Origin: Xenophilus sp. E41
Lineage (GTDB): Bacteria > Pseudomonadota > Gammaproteobacteria > Burkholderiales > Burkholderiaceae_C
NCBI RefSeq assembly: GCF_003671765.1
Contig: NZ_QPIB01000007.1
Span: 317,536 to 381,535 of the forward strand
Direction of reading: 5' to 3'
Length of the DNA: 64,000 nucleotides
In this document: positions 1 through 8,184 of the stretch, in pieces
Layout: each line of letters opens with the position of its first letter
Position numbering within the stretch: the stretch's first letter is position 1
The notes under the pieces: model-generated
The model's input: only the letters and a program-made list of their open reading frames with translations
What the model was told of the DNA's origin: nothing
The model's database searches: none
Made by a program: the position numbers and the translations under genes

Positions 1-3000
1 GGCGCCGAAGAAGGTGGTCTGGTTGGGCGCGCCCTGCGGGTCGCTCGCCTTGATGCGTTCGACCTTGCTCCAGTCCACCTGGGCCTTGGCGGCACCGATG
101 GTGGCGGCGGTGATCCCGGTCACGGGCGTGCTCTCGAAGGCCTTGCTGAACTTGTCCAGCGCCAGGCCGCCCCAGAGGTTGGCCGTGGTGGTGTGCCAGG
201 CGCCGTTCTGCTGCCGGGCGATGAAGCCGTTGGCGAGCTTGCCGATGTCGTCCTTCCAGGCCGGGTCGTCCATCACCGCGAGCAGCAGGCGCGCGGTGTT
301 GACGTCGCCGTTGGTCATCAGCCACCACCAGTAGTCGTCGCGCTCGGTGCTGAAGATCAGCTTGGTGCCCTGGTACGACAGCCGTGCCTTGAGCACGTTG
401 CTGGCTTCGTCCATGCGCTGCTCGCGCTGCGGCACGTCCTTCACCCGCTTGAGGATGTTGTACCAGTCGATCACCGCGCTGGTGGGCCACTGGTTGGGCG
501 CGATCGTGATGCTGGTCGTCATCGCGCCGGTGGCCTTGCCGTAGCGCGACAGGGCTTCCAGTGCGGCCAGCTTGCGCACGTCCAGGTCCTTGCGCGGGCT
601 CCAGAACTCGCGCTGGATGCGGCCTTCGACGAACGCGATCAGGCCGGCTTCCATCGGGGCGCGCACGTCGTCGGGCAGGGCGAAGGCGGGGTTCAGCGCC
701 GCTGCCTCGTTCGTCGCGGCGAGCAGGTAGCTGGTGAGGATGTCGCTGCCGCGATTCGCCTCGCCGTCGCGCGGCGGGAAGTAGTTGGCCAGGCCGTCGC
801 TGTCGAGGTAGCTCGGGATCTGCGTGGCCACGCCCTGCCACATCTTGCCGTCGCGCAGGCCCACCGCCTTGCTGGTCTTCTGCTCCAGGCAGATGAAGGG
901 GTAGTTGGCGAACCAGTCGCGCACGCCGGGCATGCCTTCGGCCAGCCTGGGCTGCAGCGCCAGCTTCAGGCCGCCGCGGCCGGGCAGGGCGTCCGCGGGT
1001 GGTGCGACGTCGAGCGTGAAGGGCCCGTCGATCTGCACCAGCGTGGCCTGCTGCACCGTCAGCGGCACGGCGGGCACGATGCGCTGCCGCACCTTGAGCG
1101 CGTCGCGCGCACCGCCGACCGTGTCCCTGGCCTCGATCTCCCAGAGGATCGCCTCGGCACGCGTCTGCGCGAGCTGCGCCGGTGCGGTCACGGTCCAGGC
1201 CACTTCGCGTGCCTCGCCGGCGGGGATGTCCACCGTCTGCGGCTCCAGCGTAAGCAGGGTGGCGCGCGGTGTGGCTTCCACCTTCATCGCCTTGCCCGTG
1301 GTGTTGCGCAGCGTGATCTGGGCGCGGAACTGGTCCTCCTCGCGCACCAGGGGCGGCAGGCCGCTGATGATCTGCAGGTCCTGCGTGCTCTGGATGGTGG
1401 TCTGGCCCGTGCCGAAGAGGCCGGTGCCGGCATCGGCCACCGCGACGATGCGGAAGGTGGTCAGTGCGTCATTCAGCGGCACCGTCACCACGGCCTGGCC
1501 GTTGGCGTCGAGCACGACCTTGGGGTTCCACAGCAGCAGGGTGTCGAGCAGTTCGCGCGTCTGCCCCTTGCCGCCGCCGCCGCCTGCAGGCACGGCCTTC
1601 TTGCCGTAGTGGCGCCGGCCCACGATCTCCATCTGCGCGGTGGAGGTGCTCACGCCCCAGCTGCGTCGCTGCAGCATGGCCTCGAGCAGGTTCCAGCTGT
1701 CGTTGGGCATCAGCTCCAGCAGGGCCTGGTCGACGGCAGCGAGCGCCACCTCGGCGCCGGCCGCGGGCTTGCCGTCGGGCAGCTTGCCGGTGATGGTGAC
1801 CTGCGCCTTGGTGCGCACGGTGTAGCTGGGCTTGTCGGCCGCCACCTTGACCTCGATCTGGTGCGCCTGCGTGCCGACGCGGATCTCCGCCAGGCCGAAG
1901 CGGTAGGCGGGTTTCGACAGGTCCACCATCGCCGTCGGCGCGGTGTATTCCTTGCCCTCGACCCAGAAGGCCGTCCACCACTCGCGCGGCGCCTTCCAGC
2001 CCCAGGTGAAGAACGAATACCAGGGCACGTCGCGCAGGCGGCCGCGCAGGGCCAGCACGCTCACGTACACGTTCGGGCCCCACTCGGGCTTGACCTGCAG
2101 GCTGATGGTCGGGTCCTGGCCGTTGAGCTGCACCACCTGCGTATCGATGATGCCCTCGCGCTCCACGGCCACCAGCGCAGTGGCGAAGCGGAAAGGGCTG
2201 CGCACCTGGAACTTGGCGACTTCGCCGGGCTGGTAGGCCTTCTTCTCGGGCAGCACGTCGATGCGGTCGTGGTCCTCGCCGCCGAACCACAGCTCGCCCT
2301 GCTTCGTGACCCACACGGTGCTCGCGGCCTTGCTGGCGCGGCCGTCCTTGTCGGTGGCGGTGGCGACCAGCTCGACCTGGCCGGCTTCCTTGAGCTGCGA
2401 TTCGCACAGCACCAGGCCGCGCGCGTCGCTCCTGCCCGAACACACCGTGCCCAGCGGCTTGACCTCGGTCTTGTTGTCGTAGGTGTAGAAGCCGCCGACC
2501 ATGCGCTTGCGGCTGGTGGTGGTGATGCGCGCCACGGCGTTCACCTCGACCTTGGCGTCGGCCACCGGCTTGCCGGTGAGGTCGAGCGCCAGGGCCTGGA
2601 ACTTGAGCTTCTTGTCGGTGGAGACCCAGCCCTCGGTCTTCAGGCCGACGACGACGGCCGCGGGCCACAGCGTCTGCACGCTGCGGATCGTCTGCAACTC
2701 GCCGTTGGGGTCGGAGTAGGTGGCCTCGATCAGCAGTTCGCGCGGTGCGGCCTTGGCCTGTGGCACCTTGTCGATGGTGAGCTTGCCGGCGCCGTTGCGG
2801 TCCAGCGTGAGCGGCAGCTTGTCGGCGATGACGCGTGTGTCCTGCGAGGCCGAGGCCTCCTCGTCGGCGTCCACGGCCGCATCGCCCTCCTGCTTGCGCG
2901 GCGGCGAGAAGCTGAAGCTGTCGTAGTCGGCGAAGTTGAGCGACTTGCCGCGCGTCATGGCCGACACGCGCACCGGCAGGTTGGCCGCGCCGCCGCCCGA

Positions 3001-5403
3001 GACGTAGTTGATCTGCACGTCGGTCGGCACCGCGGTCACGGCGATCAGCGGCTTCTTGTCGCTGGGCGCGACGCGGCCTTCCAGCACCGGCAGGCGGAAC
3101 TCCTCGACGCGGAACATGCCCGTGGAGAAGCTGCGTCGGCCGCCGCTGTCGCCGTCGCCTTCTTCCTCTTCACTGCGCTTGCCACCGTCCTTGCTGCTGC
3201 GCAGCTCGACCGTGTACACGCCCAGCTTGGCCGCGGCCGGGATCGCGAAGCTGTTCTCGGCGCTCTGGCCGCCGGTGCCGGTCTTGCGCCAGGCCAGCGG
3301 CTGGGTGAACTGCTGCCCGCTGCCCACATGGGTGATGACCAGGGTGTCCGGCGCCTCCTGCGGCAGACCGAAGCCCTGGCGGGTCTGGGTGCGGATGAGG
3401 TGCTTCATCGACACCGTCTCGCCCGCGCGCAGCAGTGGCCGGTCGAAGATCGTGTGCGCCACCACGTCGGGCTCGGGCTGCAGGCTGGTCGGCACGTTGA
3501 AGCGCCAGGGCTCGATGCCGCGCTGCCAGTCGCTCCAGGTGAAGGCGAGGTCTTCCACGCCCGCTGCGTCCTTGGCCCGGGCGCTCACGAAGTACGCGTT
3601 GCTGCCGTAGTCGTCGTCGCTGTTGCAGTTGGGCGCTTCGGGCGACACGCCCGCGAGCAAGGCCAGGCCCTTCGCATCGGTGGTGGCCGTGGCGACTTCC
3701 TTGCCGTCGCAGCCCGACACGCGCACCGTGGCGCCGGCCACCGGCTGGCCCTTGTCGAGCGTGGTGACCCATGCCGCTGCGTTCTCGCGGCCCAGCTTGA
3801 AGTGCACCGCCAGGTTGGTCGCCAGCGCCGTGGTGCGCACGTACATCGTGCGGCCTGCCCCGTAGCGCTCGTCGAGCAGCGCGTCGCCCAGCTTTTGCGA
3901 CGCGATCTCCAGCACGTGGAAGCCGGGGGTCAGCGGGATGCCGACGACCTCGAAGGGCCGGTTGTCGCCAGCGTCCGACTTCGGCACGTCCAGCATCCTG
4001 GCGCCCGGCTGCTTGCCCAGCAGCGACACCATGCGCGTCTGCACGTTCGTGCGGTCGTCCTTGTCGATGACTGGCGGCAGCGCCATCTTGCTGTCCTGCT
4101 GCGCCGTCTTGCGCAAGACGGTGTAGCCGTTGTCGTAACGGCGCACCTTGCGGAACCACGCGATGATCTCGGCGTCGGTCTTCGGGTTCAGGTCGCTGAC
4201 CTTGCCGGGCGTGAGCGCGTTGACCTGCAGGGCCGGCTCGACGCGCCGCACCGTCACCGGCATCAGCGCCACACCGTCGGGCTCGGCCAGGCGTTCGACC
4301 ACGCCGAAGGGCGAGGCCGCGAACTTGGCCAGCGGCGGCATCGGCCCGGTGGCGGTCTTGAGCGGAAAGCTCTCGGGCGTGGCCAGCGGCCGGCCCGAGG
4401 CGTCCTCGAAGCCCTTGGGCAGTTCGATGGTGAAGGGGGTCTGCTCCGGGAAGGGGCCGGGCAGCGTGACCGACTCGACCACCGCATCGTCGCCGGCGTT
4501 CTCGTCGTCGAACTTCGGCTGGATCGTCTGGCCACCGCCCTTCATCGTGATCTGCGACGCCAGCTTGCGCGTGACCGGCGCGTTGAAGCTCAGCGACATG
4601 GGCTTGAGCGGCAGGCAGGCGGCCTGCGCGTTCTCGCGCTCGCAACTGAAGGACACCGCGAAGGGCTCGCGGACCTGGAAGTTGAAGCGCTTCTCCACGT
4701 TGTTGGCGATGCCCGAGGGCGTGGCCACGCCCTTGCCGTAGACCAGCTGCACGCGGGCGCTGGCGCCGAGGCGCCGGTTGCACTGCAGCGTCACGAAGCG
4801 CAGCGGGTCTTTCTTCGCCGACTCGGCGTTGCCCTGGGCCTTGAGCAGTTCGTCGCGTGGCGCGCCGTCCAGCAGCTTCACCGGGATGCGCTCGCCCACG
4901 CCATCGGCCGCGCACCACATGTTCTCGCGCACGCTCTGCAGGCTGGCGGGCCCGTTGAGTTCGAGCAGGAAGAACTGCTCCTCGTCGATGCGCCCGCCGC
5001 CGGGCGTCACGTAGCGCACGAATGGCCCACCGCTATTGAATTGATAGCGCTCTGCGCCCGTCAGCTCTGCGCCCGAGGCCGATTTGAATCCCGCAACCCG
5101 TGTCACCGTGCAGCGCACGCCAGGGGGCAGGTCGTTCTCGAAGTCGAAGACCCAGCGCTTCTCGCCCGTCCAGCGGCCCGTGCCCTTGCCGGCCTGCGCG
5201 TCGCTGCAGCTCACGGCGAGCGGGGCGGGCGCCTTGGGATCGCCGAAGTTGACCGCCGCCTGGTCGAAGGTGGCCACCACCTGCCGCACGCGCGAGACCT
5301 CGCCCTGGGGCGTGAGGTTGGTGATGGTGAGCGCCTGGGCCGATGCCGCGCCGAGCGCGAGCGCGGCGAGGACGAACAGTCGTTTTTGGATCGATCGGGT
5401 CAC
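1..5403 (-). CDS. alpha-2-macroglobulin family protein, 3' end cut by window edge
   Basis: Large secreted protein of the bacterial alpha-2-macroglobulin family, thought to trap attacking proteases in the periplasm. The frame is open for 1801 codons from a GTG at 5403 and runs off the left edge, so the C-terminus is missing. AGGAGG lies ten bases before the GTG. Residues 1-24 are a signal peptide (basic start, hydrophobic core, AQA cleavage site) with no lipobox, so a soluble periplasmic form is more likely than a lipoprotein. A stretch of macroglobulin domains follows. Residues 1505-1508 are CLEQ, the Cys-Gln thioester motif of the active trap class. It lies well beyond the position near residue 1190 that I recall for the E. 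coli homologue, so this is one of the longer forms. A family A repeat is embedded at about residues 105-124. The usual partner pbpC would lie to the left and cannot be seen. Confidence 0.9.
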   Translation of the reverse strand, partial: MTRSIQKRLFVLAALALGAASAQALTITNLTPQGEVSRVRQVVATFDQAAVNFGDPKAPAPLAVSCSDAQAGKGTGRWTGEKRWVFDFENDLPPGVRCTVTRVAGFKSASGAELTGAERYQFNSGGPFVRYVTPGGGRIDEEQFFLLELNGPASLQSVRENMWCAADGVGERIPVKLLDGAPRDELLKAQGNAESAKKDPLRFVTLQCNRRLGASARVQLVYGKGVATPSGIANNVEKRFNFQVREPFAVSFSCERENAQAACLPLKPMSLSFNAPVTRKLASQITMKGGGQTIQPKFDDENAGDDAVVESVTLPGPFPEQTPFTIELPKGFEDASGRPLATPESFPLKTATGPMPPLAKFAASPFGVVERLAEPDGVALMPVTVRRVEPALQVNALTPGKVSDLNPKTDAEIIAWFRKVRRYDNGYTVLRKTAQQDSKMALPPVIDKDDRTNVQTRMVSLLGKQPGARMLDVPKSDAGDNRPFEVVGIPLTPGFHVLEIASQKLGDALLDERYGAGRTMYVRTTALATNLAVHFKLGRENAAAWVTTLDKGQPVAGATVRVSGCDGKEVATATTDAKGLALLAGVSPEAPNCNSDDDYGSNAYFVSARAKDAAGVEDLAFTWSDWQRGIEPWRFNVPTSLQPEPDVVAHTIFDRPLLRAGETVSMKHLIRTQTRQGFGLPQEAPDTLVITHVGSGQQFTQPLAWRKTGTGGQSAENSFAIPAAAKLGVYTVELRSSKDGGKRSEEEEGDGDSGGRRSFSTGMFRVEEFRLPVLEGRVAPSDKKPLIAVTAVPTDVQINYVSGGGAANLPVRVSAMTRGKSLNFADYDSFSFSPPRKQEGDAAVDADEEASASQDTRVIADKLPLTLDRNGAGKLTIDKVPQAKAAPRELLIEATYSDPNGELQTIRSVQTLWPAAVVVGLKTEGWVSTDKKLKFQALALDLTGKPVADAKVEVNAVARITTTSRKRMVGGFYTYDNKTEVKPLGTVCSGRSDARGLVLCESQLKEAGQVELVATATDKDGRASKAASTVWVTKQGELWFGGEDHDRIDVLPEKKAYQPGEVAKFQVRSPFRFATALVAVEREGIIDTQVVQLNGQDPTISLQVKPEWGPNVYVSVLALRGRLRDVPWYSFFTWGWKAPREWWTAFWVEGKEYTAPTAMVDLSKPAYRFGLAEIRVGTQAHQIEVKVAADKPSYTVRTKAQVTITGKLPDGKPAAGAEVALAAVDQALLELMPNDSWNLLEAMLQRRSWGVSTSTAQMEIVGRRHYGKKAVPAGGGGGKGQTRELLDTLLLWNPKVVLDANGQAVVTVPLNDALTTFRIVAVADAGTGLFGTGQTTIQSTQDLQIISGLPPLVREEDQFRAQITLRNTTGKAMKVEATPRATLLTLEPQTVDIPAGEAREVAWTVTAPAQLAQTRAEAILWEIEARDTVGGARDALKVRQRIVPAVPLTVQQATLVQIDGPFTLDVAPPADALPGRGGLKLALQPRLAEGMPGVRDWFANYPFICLEQKTSKAVGLRDGKMWQGVATQIPSYLDSDGLANYFPPRDGEANRGSDILTSYLLAATNEAAALNPAFALPDDVRAPMEAGLIAFVEGRIQREFWSPRKDLDVRKLAALEALSRYGKATGAMTTSITIAPNQWPTSAVIDWYNILKRVKDVPQREQRMDEASNVLKARLSYQGTKLIFSTERDDYWWWLMTNGDVNTARLLLAVMDDPAWKDDIGKLANGFIARQQNGAWHTTTANLWGGLALDKFSKAFESTPVTGITAATIGAAKAQVDWSKVERIKASDPQGAPNQTTFFGA
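5031..5089 (-). repeat. family A palindromic repeat inside a coding region
   Basis: The element has the GCTATTGAATTGATAGC palindrome at 5032-5048, then GCGCCCG-type sequence and a GGCCGATTTGAA end. It lies wholly inside the macroglobulin gene, is read through in frame on the minus strand, and has the same orientation relative to the gene as the copy in hemD. The encoded residues (about 105-124) still look compatible with the family, so it was either absorbed in frame or replaced similar sequence. Confidence 0.6.
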
Positions 5404-5467
5404 TTCTTCCGGGCCTCCTGTACAGGGGCGGGAGCGTAGCCGAAGTCGTGGGTCCGGGCGCTTCGCT

Positions 5468-6229
5468 TCAGCGCGTGTTGACCCACACGCGCGTGCGATC
5501 GTCCGCGCGTGACATCTCCATCCGTATCTCGAAGCGGTCGGCCCGGTACCAGCCGAGCAGCCACTGGACGGCCGTGCCCGCTTCATCGAACACGACGCGC
5601 TCCAGGTGCAGCACGGGCTCGTGCTCGTGGATGCCGAGCGCCGACGCGATGGGCGCCGGGCACCGTTCCGCGCGCACCGTCTGCTGCGCGCCACCGATCT
5701 TCACGCCGCCGTCTTCCAGGGCCGCGATGAGCGGGCGCTTCGACAGCCGCGAGCGGTCCAGCAGGTGTGCCAGCGGCTCGAGGATGAAACTTTCGGTGTA
5801 TGTCAGCGCCAAGCCAGCGCGGCTGCGCAGCCGGACGACCCGCAGCACCTGCTCGCCGGGGGTGAGGCCCAGGGCGCGGGCCACCGGCACGCTGGCGGCG
5901 ACGCGGCCGAAGCGAAGCACCTTGCGCTGGTCGGGCCGCCCGCGGTCGAGGAACTGGTCGACGTGCTCGCGCAGGAGGCGGCGCGACCCCGCGTGTCCGC
6001 TGGTGGTGGCGACGGTCCCGCGCCGCTCGTGCCGCGTCACCAGGCCCTGGTCTTCCAGCCGCTGCAGCGCGTGGCGAACGGTCACGCGCGCCACGCCGAA
6101 CTCCTGCGCCAGCTCCCGCTCGGCGGGCAGCGTGCCCTCGGCGAACGCGCCGCTGCGGATGCGCTCCGCCAGGGCGATTTCGACGCGGTGGTACTTCGCA
6201 ACGGGACTGCGCCTCGGGTCGCTGGGCAT
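5468..6229 (-). CDS. GntR-family transcriptional regulator, UTRA (HutC) type
   Basis: DNA-binding repressor of 253 aa. The N-terminus (about residues 10-75) is a GntR winged helix with the typical LPAERELAQEFGVARVTVR recognition segment. Residues about 95-245 form a UTRA ligand-binding domain of the HutC/FarR type, expected to sense a small organic acid. The ATG at 6229 is preferred because the winged helix starts shortly after it. An open frame extends to 6358 but would overlap the divergent gene. It is divergent from the Bug/lyase/dehydratase operon with an imperfect palindrome in the gap, so it probably controls that operon and itself. The macroglobulin gene follows on the same strand after 64 bases with no evident functional link. 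The inducer is unknown. Confidence 0.88.
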   Translation of the reverse strand: MPSDPRRSPVAKYHRVEIALAERIRSGAFAEGTLPAERELAQEFGVARVTVRHALQRLEDQGLVTRHERRGTVATTSGHAGSRRLLREHVDQFLDRGRPDQRKVLRFGRVAASVPVARALGLTPGEQVLRVVRLRSRAGLALTYTESFILEPLAHLLDRSRLSKRPLIAALEDGGVKIGGAQQTVRAERCPAPIASALGIHEHEPVLHLERVVFDEAGTAVQWLLGWYRADRFEIRMEMSRADDRTRVWVNTR

Positions 6230-6257
6230 GCGGGGGCACCTCACGGCTGGTTCCAGA

Positions 6258-6278
6258 AATAGTACCAGTGGTCCCATT
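6258..6278. promoter_or_regulatory. candidate GntR/UTRA operator palindrome
   Basis: A 21-base imperfect inverted repeat centred on G6268. The ACCAGTGGT core is flanked by AAT and ATT arms, and 8 of 10 base pairs match. It lies between the divergent regulator (start 6229) and the Bug gene (start 6339), where a local repressor would be expected to bind. No binding data are visible; the call rests on symmetry and position. Confidence 0.45.
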
Positions 6279-6338
6279 GTGGAGGGCTGGCGGATCCAGA
6301 TACTCGGCCTCGGAGACAAAAACGTAGAGGTGACGCAG

Positions 6339-7307
6339 ATGCTTCGCAGACAACTCATCCAGGGCCTGGCCGGCGGCGCGCTGTCGGCGCTGGCGCCGGC
6401 GCTCGTCGCCCAGGCCCGCTATCCATCGCGGCCCCTGTCGCTGGTCGTGCCCTTCGCGGCCGGCGGCGGCGGCGACACCACCGCCCGGCTGCTGGCCAAG
6501 GGCCTCGCCGAGCGGCTCGACGGCACGGTGGTGGTGGACAACCGCGCGGGCGCCAGCGGCAACATCGGCGCGGCCTACGTGATGCGTTCCGCGCCGGACG
6601 GCTACACGCTGCTGAGCCTGTCGAGCACCTATGGCATCCAGGCCGCGGTGGGCAAGCCCGGCTTCGATGCCGTCGCCGACATGCAGCCGGTCATCCTGGC
6701 CACGCGGGATCCGCTGGTCCTGCTGGTCCACCCCTCGGCGCCCTGGCGCAGCGCACGCGAACTGGCCGCGGCGGCGCAGAAGGCACCGGGCACCATCAGC
6801 CACGGCTCCGCGGGCGCAGGCTCCATCGCGCACCTGGGCATGGAGGAGCTCGCAGTGGCGATGGGCGCGAAATTCCTGCACGTGCCCTACAAGGGGTCGT
6901 CGGCTGCCATGACCGACCTGCTCGGTGGCAATGTGCAGCTGGTGCTGACGACCACCACCTTCGCCGGTGCCTACGTCAAGTCGGGCAAGGTCCGGGCGCT
7001 GGGCCTGTCTGGCGCGAAGCGGCTGAGCGTGCTGCCGGCCGTGCCGACCTTCGACGAGCAGGGCTATGCCTACGCGGTGTTCGACTGGAAGGCGGTCGCC
7101 GGCCCCAAGGGGATGCCGGCCGAGGTCACGGCCCGGCTGAACAAATCGCTCAACGAGGTGCTCGCCAGTCCCGAGGTGTCGGCCCGCTTCGAGGCGGATG
7201 GCTCGACGGTGGTGGGCGGCGCGCCGGAGCTGCTAACGCAGACGCTGCGTGCCGACATCGCGCGCTGGCAGGCGCTGGTCGGCAGGACCGGCATCCGGCT
7301 GGAATGA
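6339..7307 (+). CDS. Bug-family (TctC-like) periplasmic solute-binding protein
   Basis: Extracytoplasmic binding protein of 322 aa, the usual Bug length. The N-terminus MLRRQLIQGLAG followed by a hydrophobic stretch ending near AQA looks like a Tat-type signal peptide, common in Bug proteins. Family hallmarks are YPSRPLSLVVPFAAGG just after cleavage and the VVDNRAGASGNIG segment. Bug proteins bind carboxylates or similar small molecules for tripartite tricarboxylate transporters. No TctA/TctB genes adjoin, so it must use a transporter encoded elsewhere or act as a sensor. It is the first gene of the operon, five bases before the lyase gene. The substrate is probably the acid degraded by the downstream enzymes. 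Confidence 0.9.
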   Translation: MLRRQLIQGLAGGALSALAPALVAQARYPSRPLSLVVPFAAGGGGDTTARLLAKGLAERLDGTVVVDNRAGASGNIGAAYVMRSAPDGYTLLSLSSTYGIQAAVGKPGFDAVADMQPVILATRDPLVLLVHPSAPWRSARELAAAAQKAPGTISHGSAGAGSIAHLGMEELAVAMGAKFLHVPYKGSSAAMTDLLGGNVQLVLTTTTFAGAYVKSGKVRALGLSGAKRLSVLPAVPTFDEQGYAYAVFDWKAVAGPKGMPAEVTARLNKSLNEVLASPEVSARFEADGSTVVGGAPELLTQTLRADIARWQALVGRTGIRLE

Positions 7308-7311
7308 GGAG

Positions 7312-8184
7312 ATGCGGGTGGACGACTCCCTGAATCGCCGGCTGCGCCGCCAGCTGGTCCCCGGTGCCGGCCTCATGATGCCCGGTGCCGCCAACGCGTT
7401 GACGGCGCGCCTGATCGAGGCGGCGGGCCATCCGCTGCTCATGGTGAGCGGTGCCGCGGTGGCCAACACCTTCCTGGGCGTGCCCGACATCGGCCTCAGC
7501 TCGGTCACGGAACTGGCCCTGCATGTGGAGGCGATCCGCGACGCGGTGGGCATCCCCATCGTGGTCGATGCCGATACCGGCTTCGGCAACGCCCTCAATG
7601 TGCGCCGCACGGTGCGCACGCTCGAGCGTGCCGGGGCCAACGCCGTCATGCTGGAGGACCAGACCTTTCCCAAGCGCTGCGGCCACTTCGACGGCAAGTC
7701 GGTGGTGCCCGTGGCCGAGATGGTGGCCAAGATCCATGCGGCGGTCGATGCGCGCACGGACGCCGACATGGTGATCCTTGCGCGCACCGATGCCCGGGCC
7801 GTCGAGGGCCTGGACGCTGCCCTGCAGCGCGCGCGGGCTTACCGCGCCGCGGGTGCCGACATGCTGTTCATCGAGGCGCCGTTGGACCGCGACGAACTCC
7901 TGGCCATTCCGCGCGAGGTGCCGGGGCTGCACCTGTGCAACATGGTGGTCGGCGGGCGCACGCCCTTGCTGCCGCGCGAAGAACTCGCGCAGGCGGGCTT
8001 CGCGGCGGTCTGCTATGCCAACGCGGCGCTCCAGGCCTCGGCGCTCGCGATGCGCAGCGTGCTGCAGCACCTGCACACGCACGGCTCGGTGGCAGGCGCC
8101 GAGGCGCAGCTCATGAGCTTCGCCGAGCGGCAGGCGATGCTGGGCGCCGGGGACTATGCCGAGCTGGAGCGCCGCTACGCATGA
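7312..8184 (+). CDS. isocitrate lyase / PEP mutase superfamily C-C lyase
   Basis: Cytoplasmic Mg-dependent lyase of 290 aa, the size of methylisocitrate lyase, oxaloacetate decarboxylase and 2,3-dimethylmalate lyase. Residues 86-92 (DADTGFG) hold the metal-binding aspartates. Residues 121-125 (KRCGH) are the gating-loop motif with the catalytic cysteine found in the lyases, not in PEP mutase itself. Start ATG 7312 has GAGG upstream, is five bases after the Bug stop, and gives the expected N-terminus. The stop overlaps the next gene by ATGA, so it is translationally coupled to an aconitase-type dehydratase. That pairing suggests the dehydratase makes a 2-hydroxy diacid which this enzyme splits, as in dimethylmalate or methylcitrate metabolism. 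The exact substrate cannot be read from sequence. Confidence 0.85.
   Translation: MRVDDSLNRRLRRQLVPGAGLMMPGAANALTARLIEAAGHPLLMVSGAAVANTFLGVPDIGLSSVTELALHVEAIRDAVGIPIVVDADTGFGNALNVRRTVRTLERAGANAVMLEDQTFPKRCGHFDGKSVVPVAEMVAKIHAAVDARTDADMVILARTDARAVEGLDAALQRARAYRAAGADMLFIEAPLDRDELLAIPREVPGLHLCNMVVGGRTPLLPREELAQAGFAAVCYANAALQASALAMRSVLQHLHTHGSVAGAEAQLMSFAERQAMLGAGDYAELERRYA

Noticed and set aside
193-5439. Plus-strand open frame of 1748 codons opposite the macroglobulin gene
   Set aside because: Its composition (long runs of His, Arg, Ala, Gly, Leu) is that of an antisense shadow in GC-rich DNA; the minus strand encodes a recognisable family with signal peptide and CLEQ motif.
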